From contig DJVY01000248.1 in the NCBI GenBank assembly GCA_002440885.1, positions 1,673-17,915 of the forward strand: 16,243 nt of DNA. The letters are read 5' to 3'. Numbering within the stretch: position 1 is the first letter of the stretch; each line of letters starts with the position of its first letter. The notes under the pieces are model-generated. The model did not search any database. It was not told where the DNA came from and was given only the letters and a program-made list of their open reading frames with translations. Below, one piece after another: positions 13,374 through 16,243 of this stretch. Both the position numbers and the translations under genes were made by a program. The DNA is from Bacteroidales bacterium UBA6244 (lineage in GTDB: Bacteria; Bacteroidota; Bacteroidia; Bacteroidales; F082).

Positions 13374-16243
13374 ATGAAAAAGACTGTATTCATATTACTT
13401 GCGCTTTCACTAACGCTTTTGTCCTATGCACAAGCCGATCTGTGTGAAGAATCAGATCCGTTTTGTACTAGTGATACATATGTTTTCCCTGCAGGAACTT
13501 CTGGAAATAGTGCGCAGCCCGGCCCTAACTACGGATGTTTGTCAACCACACCAAACCCTGCCTGGTACCACATGAAAATTGGAGTGCCGGGGGATATTGA
13601 AATAACCATATATTCCGAACCTGCCTTTGATATCGACTTTATCTGTTGGGGGCCTTTTTCTGATCCGGTTCTGCCTTGCGAAGGTCAGCTTACGGCTTTT
13701 AAAACAGTTGATTGTAGTTATGCAGGGGGCACTGATCCTGAAATTTGTAATATACCAAATGGACTGGAAGGTGAATATTATATTCTTCTAATAACCAATT
13801 TTTCACAGCAAGAGTGTGATATTATCTTTGAGAAAACAGGAGGTTCAGGCGAAACCGATTGCGGAATTGTCCCTCCCCAAGTTAGCAACAATGGCCCTTT
13901 GTGTGTCGGTGAAACTTTGGAACTTTATGCCACTGATGAGCCTGGAGCTACCTACGAATGGACAGGTCCGCTGGGATTTACATCTTCGGATCAAAATCCG
14001 GTTATTCCCAATGTGGTATTGGGCAATGCAGGCGATTATCAGCTTATTATAACTGCTGGCGGAGTGTCAAGCGACCCAGTCATTACAAATGTCGTAATCA
14101 CCGATAATCCTGTGCCGGGTTTTTCTTTTCTGCCCTCGTCCGACCTATGTGTCAACGAGCTAATCAGTTTCAGCGGAGTAAGCACAGAAACCATCGCGCA
14201 ATGGGACTGGGATTTTGGCGATGGAAACACGGCATCAGGGCAGAACCCAACACATGCCTATCTTAATGCCGGAACCAAAAATGTCAGCCTCACGGTTACC
14301 ACTGTTGGAAATTGTTCGGCGCAGGTAAACCAGGTGCTCGAAGTATTTCCCCTTCCCGAAGCTGCTATGTCGTTTTCAACCACTGCTGATGTGTGTACCG
14401 GAGATCCAATAAATTTCACTGGAAGTTCGACCACCAACATTATCTCCTGGTCGTGGGATTTCGGCGACGGGGTAACTGCTACAGGCCAATCTGTTAGCCA
14501 TACTTTCACCACTCCGGGTGTACACGAGGTTTCTCTTGTGGTTGTTAATAGCAATTCATGCTCCGACGAGGTAAGCCAATTGTTTAATGTGAGTCTGACA
14601 CCTACAGTAGATTTCACGCTAACCCCCGGCAATACCATTTGTTCTGATGAACTTTTAACCATGACGGGACTGTCGGATACCCCAATAGTTAACTGGAGTT
14701 GGGACTTTGGAGATGGAAATACTGGATCAGGTCAGCAGGTAGACCACGGGTATTCAAATTTTGGGATGAAAGACATCACGCTTGACGTGCTCAGTGATCA
14801 GAATTGTCCGGCTTCTGTAATGCACCAGGTCGAGGTGTTTGAAACGCCCGAGGCCACCATCACCATGAACACCGGGCCTACCAGTTGTGTGGGATACCTC
14901 ATTTCATTTACCGGAACAGCCACTACCAACATTGCGCTCTGGTCATGGGATTTTGGCGATATGCATGTTGCAAATGGAAGCATTGTAACCCACGCTTATA
15001 GTGCACCGGGCACTTATACCATACGGTTAATTGCCGAAACGCCAGACGGGTGTAGCGATACAGTATACACCCAACTTATTATAAATCAACTACCCATGGC
15101 CGACTTCCTCGTTGCTCCAAATGACACAGTCTGTCTGGGCGATCAGGTAAGTTTTTCTGCCAGCGGAACTCCGGATATTGTTACCTGGAACTGGAATTTT
15201 GGTGATGGCAATTTAGCTACAGGGCAAAGTGTTGGGTATACCTACGGCAACGCCGGGGTTTATGCCGTTCATTCAATTTACACCAACGACTTGGGATGCA
15301 CTGACACCACCACCAGGGAGCAAACAGTAATTGATCTCTCTGCACTTGATTTTTCCATAACACCATCCCCAACATGTCAGCATTATACGGTTGATTTTAA
15401 TGGCATCGGTACAGCTGATTTTACAGACTGGAATTGGGATTTTGGCGATGGAAGTCAAGGACTAGGACATGATGTGTCGCATGTATATACTTCGCCCGAC
15501 ACTTTAAATGTACAATTGGATGTGTGTATTGAATCTGTTCAGAAAGAACTCATTGTTTATCCCGTATGTGATGTGGAAGCCGGATCAATTCAATACACCT
15601 GTCAGGATGTTTATTTCGATTATGCTGACGCTGCCACACCGCCTACAGCCGATGGATATGCTTCTGTTCAATGGTTTACAACCGGACTGGGATACTTCGA
15701 CGATCCTTGGGCTGTGACCCCTACCTATTTTCCACATATCTCTGAAGGAGCTGTGCAAAACGACACCTTGCTCATGACAATGATTGGATATGGTTATGCG
15801 CCTTGCGAGAACGACACCTCATACGCCGAACTTGTCGTTATACCGGGAGCTTTTGCCTATGCCGGTTCTGACGAAAATGTTTGCTTTGGTGAATCGTTTG
15901 ATTTCAATAACTCTGTAGATTCGGCCTTCGCTACAAACTATGTTAACTTGTATTGGTTGACAAATGGCACGGGTTTCTTTGTTGATAGTACCGCAATGCG
16001 TCCTACCTATGTTCCCGGAATCGGGGAGATTGGCCCTATTACCATGACCATGGTGGCCTCAAATATCATCAGTTGTGATTCTATTGATGAGATGGTGCTC
16101 ACCATCAGGCCTATTTATGAGATGAATGTAAATACGACGATTTGTTTTTATGATTCTCTATACCTTCAAGACGCATGGCAAACCCAATCAGGGATTTATA
16201 TAGATACTGTTCCAACTTTCTACTACAGCTGCGACAGCGTCAT
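13374..16243 (+). CDS. Large secreted multi-PKD-domain surface protein, 5' part
   Basis: The frame is open from ATG 13374 to the window edge (956 full codons), so the gene is cut off at its 3' end. A signal peptide (MKKTVFILLALSLTLLSYA, cleavage near 19-20) leads into a cysteine-rich N-terminal domain (about 23-165: CEESDPFCTSDTYVFPAGTS, WYHMKIG, FICWGPF). That is a common opening of long Bacteroidota surface proteins. An Ig-like segment follows at about 170-250. Six PKD domains then have their W-x-W-x-FGDG signatures at residues 277, 359, 441, 523, 605 and 686, a period of 82. The fourth reads WSWDFGDM, losing the usual final glycine. From about 730 the sequence changes to Ig-like modules with TNGTGFF and a C-terminal stretch ending GIYIDTVPTFYYSCDSV. 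A T9SS sorting domain is expected beyond the edge but not seen. The likely role is adhesin or extracellular scaffold. Confidence 0.9.
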   Translation, partial: MKKTVFILLALSLTLLSYAQADLCEESDPFCTSDTYVFPAGTSGNSAQPGPNYGCLSTTPNPAWYHMKIGVPGDIEITIYSEPAFDIDFICWGPFSDPVLPCEGQLTAFKTVDCSYAGGTDPEICNIPNGLEGEYYILLITNFSQQECDIIFEKTGGSGETDCGIVPPQVSNNGPLCVGETLELYATDEPGATYEWTGPLGFTSSDQNPVIPNVVLGNAGDYQLIITAGGVSSDPVITNVVITDNPVPGFSFLPSSDLCVNELISFSGVSTETIAQWDWDFGDGNTASGQNPTHAYLNAGTKNVSLTVTTVGNCSAQVNQVLEVFPLPEAAMSFSTTADVCTGDPINFTGSSTTNIISWSWDFGDGVTATGQSVSHTFTTPGVHEVSLVVVNSNSCSDEVSQLFNVSLTPTVDFTLTPGNTICSDELLTMTGLSDTPIVNWSWDFGDGNTGSGQQVDHGYSNFGMKDITLDVLSDQNCPASVMHQVEVFETPEATITMNTGPTSCVGYLISFTGTATTNIALWSWDFGDMHVANGSIVTHAYSAPGTYTIRLIAETPDGCSDTVYTQLIINQLPMADFLVAPNDTVCLGDQVSFSASGTPDIVTWNWNFGDGNLATGQSVGYTYGNAGVYAVHSIYTNDLGCTDTTTREQTVIDLSALDFSITPSPTCQHYTVDFNGIGTADFTDWNWDFGDGSQGLGHDVSHVYTSPDTLNVQLDVCIESVQKELIVYPVCDVEAGSIQYTCQDVYFDYADAATPPTADGYASVQWFTTGLGYFDDPWAVTPTYFPHISEGAVQNDTLLMTMIGYGYAPCENDTSYAELVVIPGAFAYAGSDENVCFGESFDFNNSVDSAFATNYVNLYWLTNGTGFFVDSTAMRPTYVPGIGEIGPITMTMVASNIISCDSIDEMVLTIRPIYEMNVNTTICFYDSLYLQDAWQTQSGIYIDTVPTFYYSCDSV

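Noticed and set aside
13816..14052. Plus- and minus-strand frames inside the PKD gene (also 14258-14662, 14798-14983 and 15508-15717)
   Set aside because: Shadows of the long PKD frame, which stays open from 13374 to the window edge with coherent domains.

Overview
The window looks like chromosome from a member of the Bacteroidota that uses the type IX secretion system (T9SS). Four of its proteins are large exported surface proteins. Three intact C-termini are visible: one matches the T9SS type B (gliding-motility, CHU_C-like) sorting domain and two match type A (Por_Secre_tail-like). Several candidate promoters match the Bacteroidota -7 consensus TAnnTTTG, and no Shine-Dalgarno sites stand out. 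The surface-protein repertoire (choice-of-anchor L, PKD arrays, leucine-rich repeats) suggests a free-living or marine lineage more than a gut one, but that is inference.

Layout. Positions 1-3342 hold the 3' part of a giant adhesin-like protein (choice-of-anchor L, Ig/PKD-like modules, type B sorting domain). It is followed by a stand-alone hotdog thioesterase (3376-3831) and a 336-base spacer with a perfect 8-bp-stem hairpin. Positions 4168-7899 form a tightly overlapping three-gene operon: sodium:solute symporter, M20 amidohydrolase, and a divergent alanine-racemase-family enzyme. The likely job is uptake of an N-acylated or peptide-like compound, hydrolysis, and racemisation of the released amino acid. 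From 7900 to 13373 the region changes: two paralogous secreted leucine-rich-repeat proteins (8262-10082 and 10540-12609) sit among repeat-rich spacers. The last gene starts at 13374 and runs off the right edge. It is a secreted protein with six PKD domains at an 82-residue period.

Most unusual signal. The repeats around the LRR genes include a 187-bp element (8002-8188) with perfect 28-bp terminal inverted repeats, each itself a REP-like hairpin. Inside is a good Bacteroidota promoter followed by an ATG and about 12 codons that resemble the start of a REP-associated (Y1/IS200-like, RAYT) transposase. It looks like a transposase-deleted derivative that kept the promoter, the first codons and both palindromes. 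A second copy (12719-12885) is identical over 127 bp from just before the promoter to the outer end of the palindrome, but its left part has decayed. That second copy interrupts a repeat that is uninterrupted downstream of the first LRR gene, giving a filled/empty site comparison within the window. The first copy lies upstream of an LRR gene and points at it, so it may act as a mobile promoter.

I see no tRNA, rRNA, CRISPR array, defence system or intact transposase. The operon and surface proteins are recognisable families; the novelty is in the repeats and possibly in the racemase's substrate.
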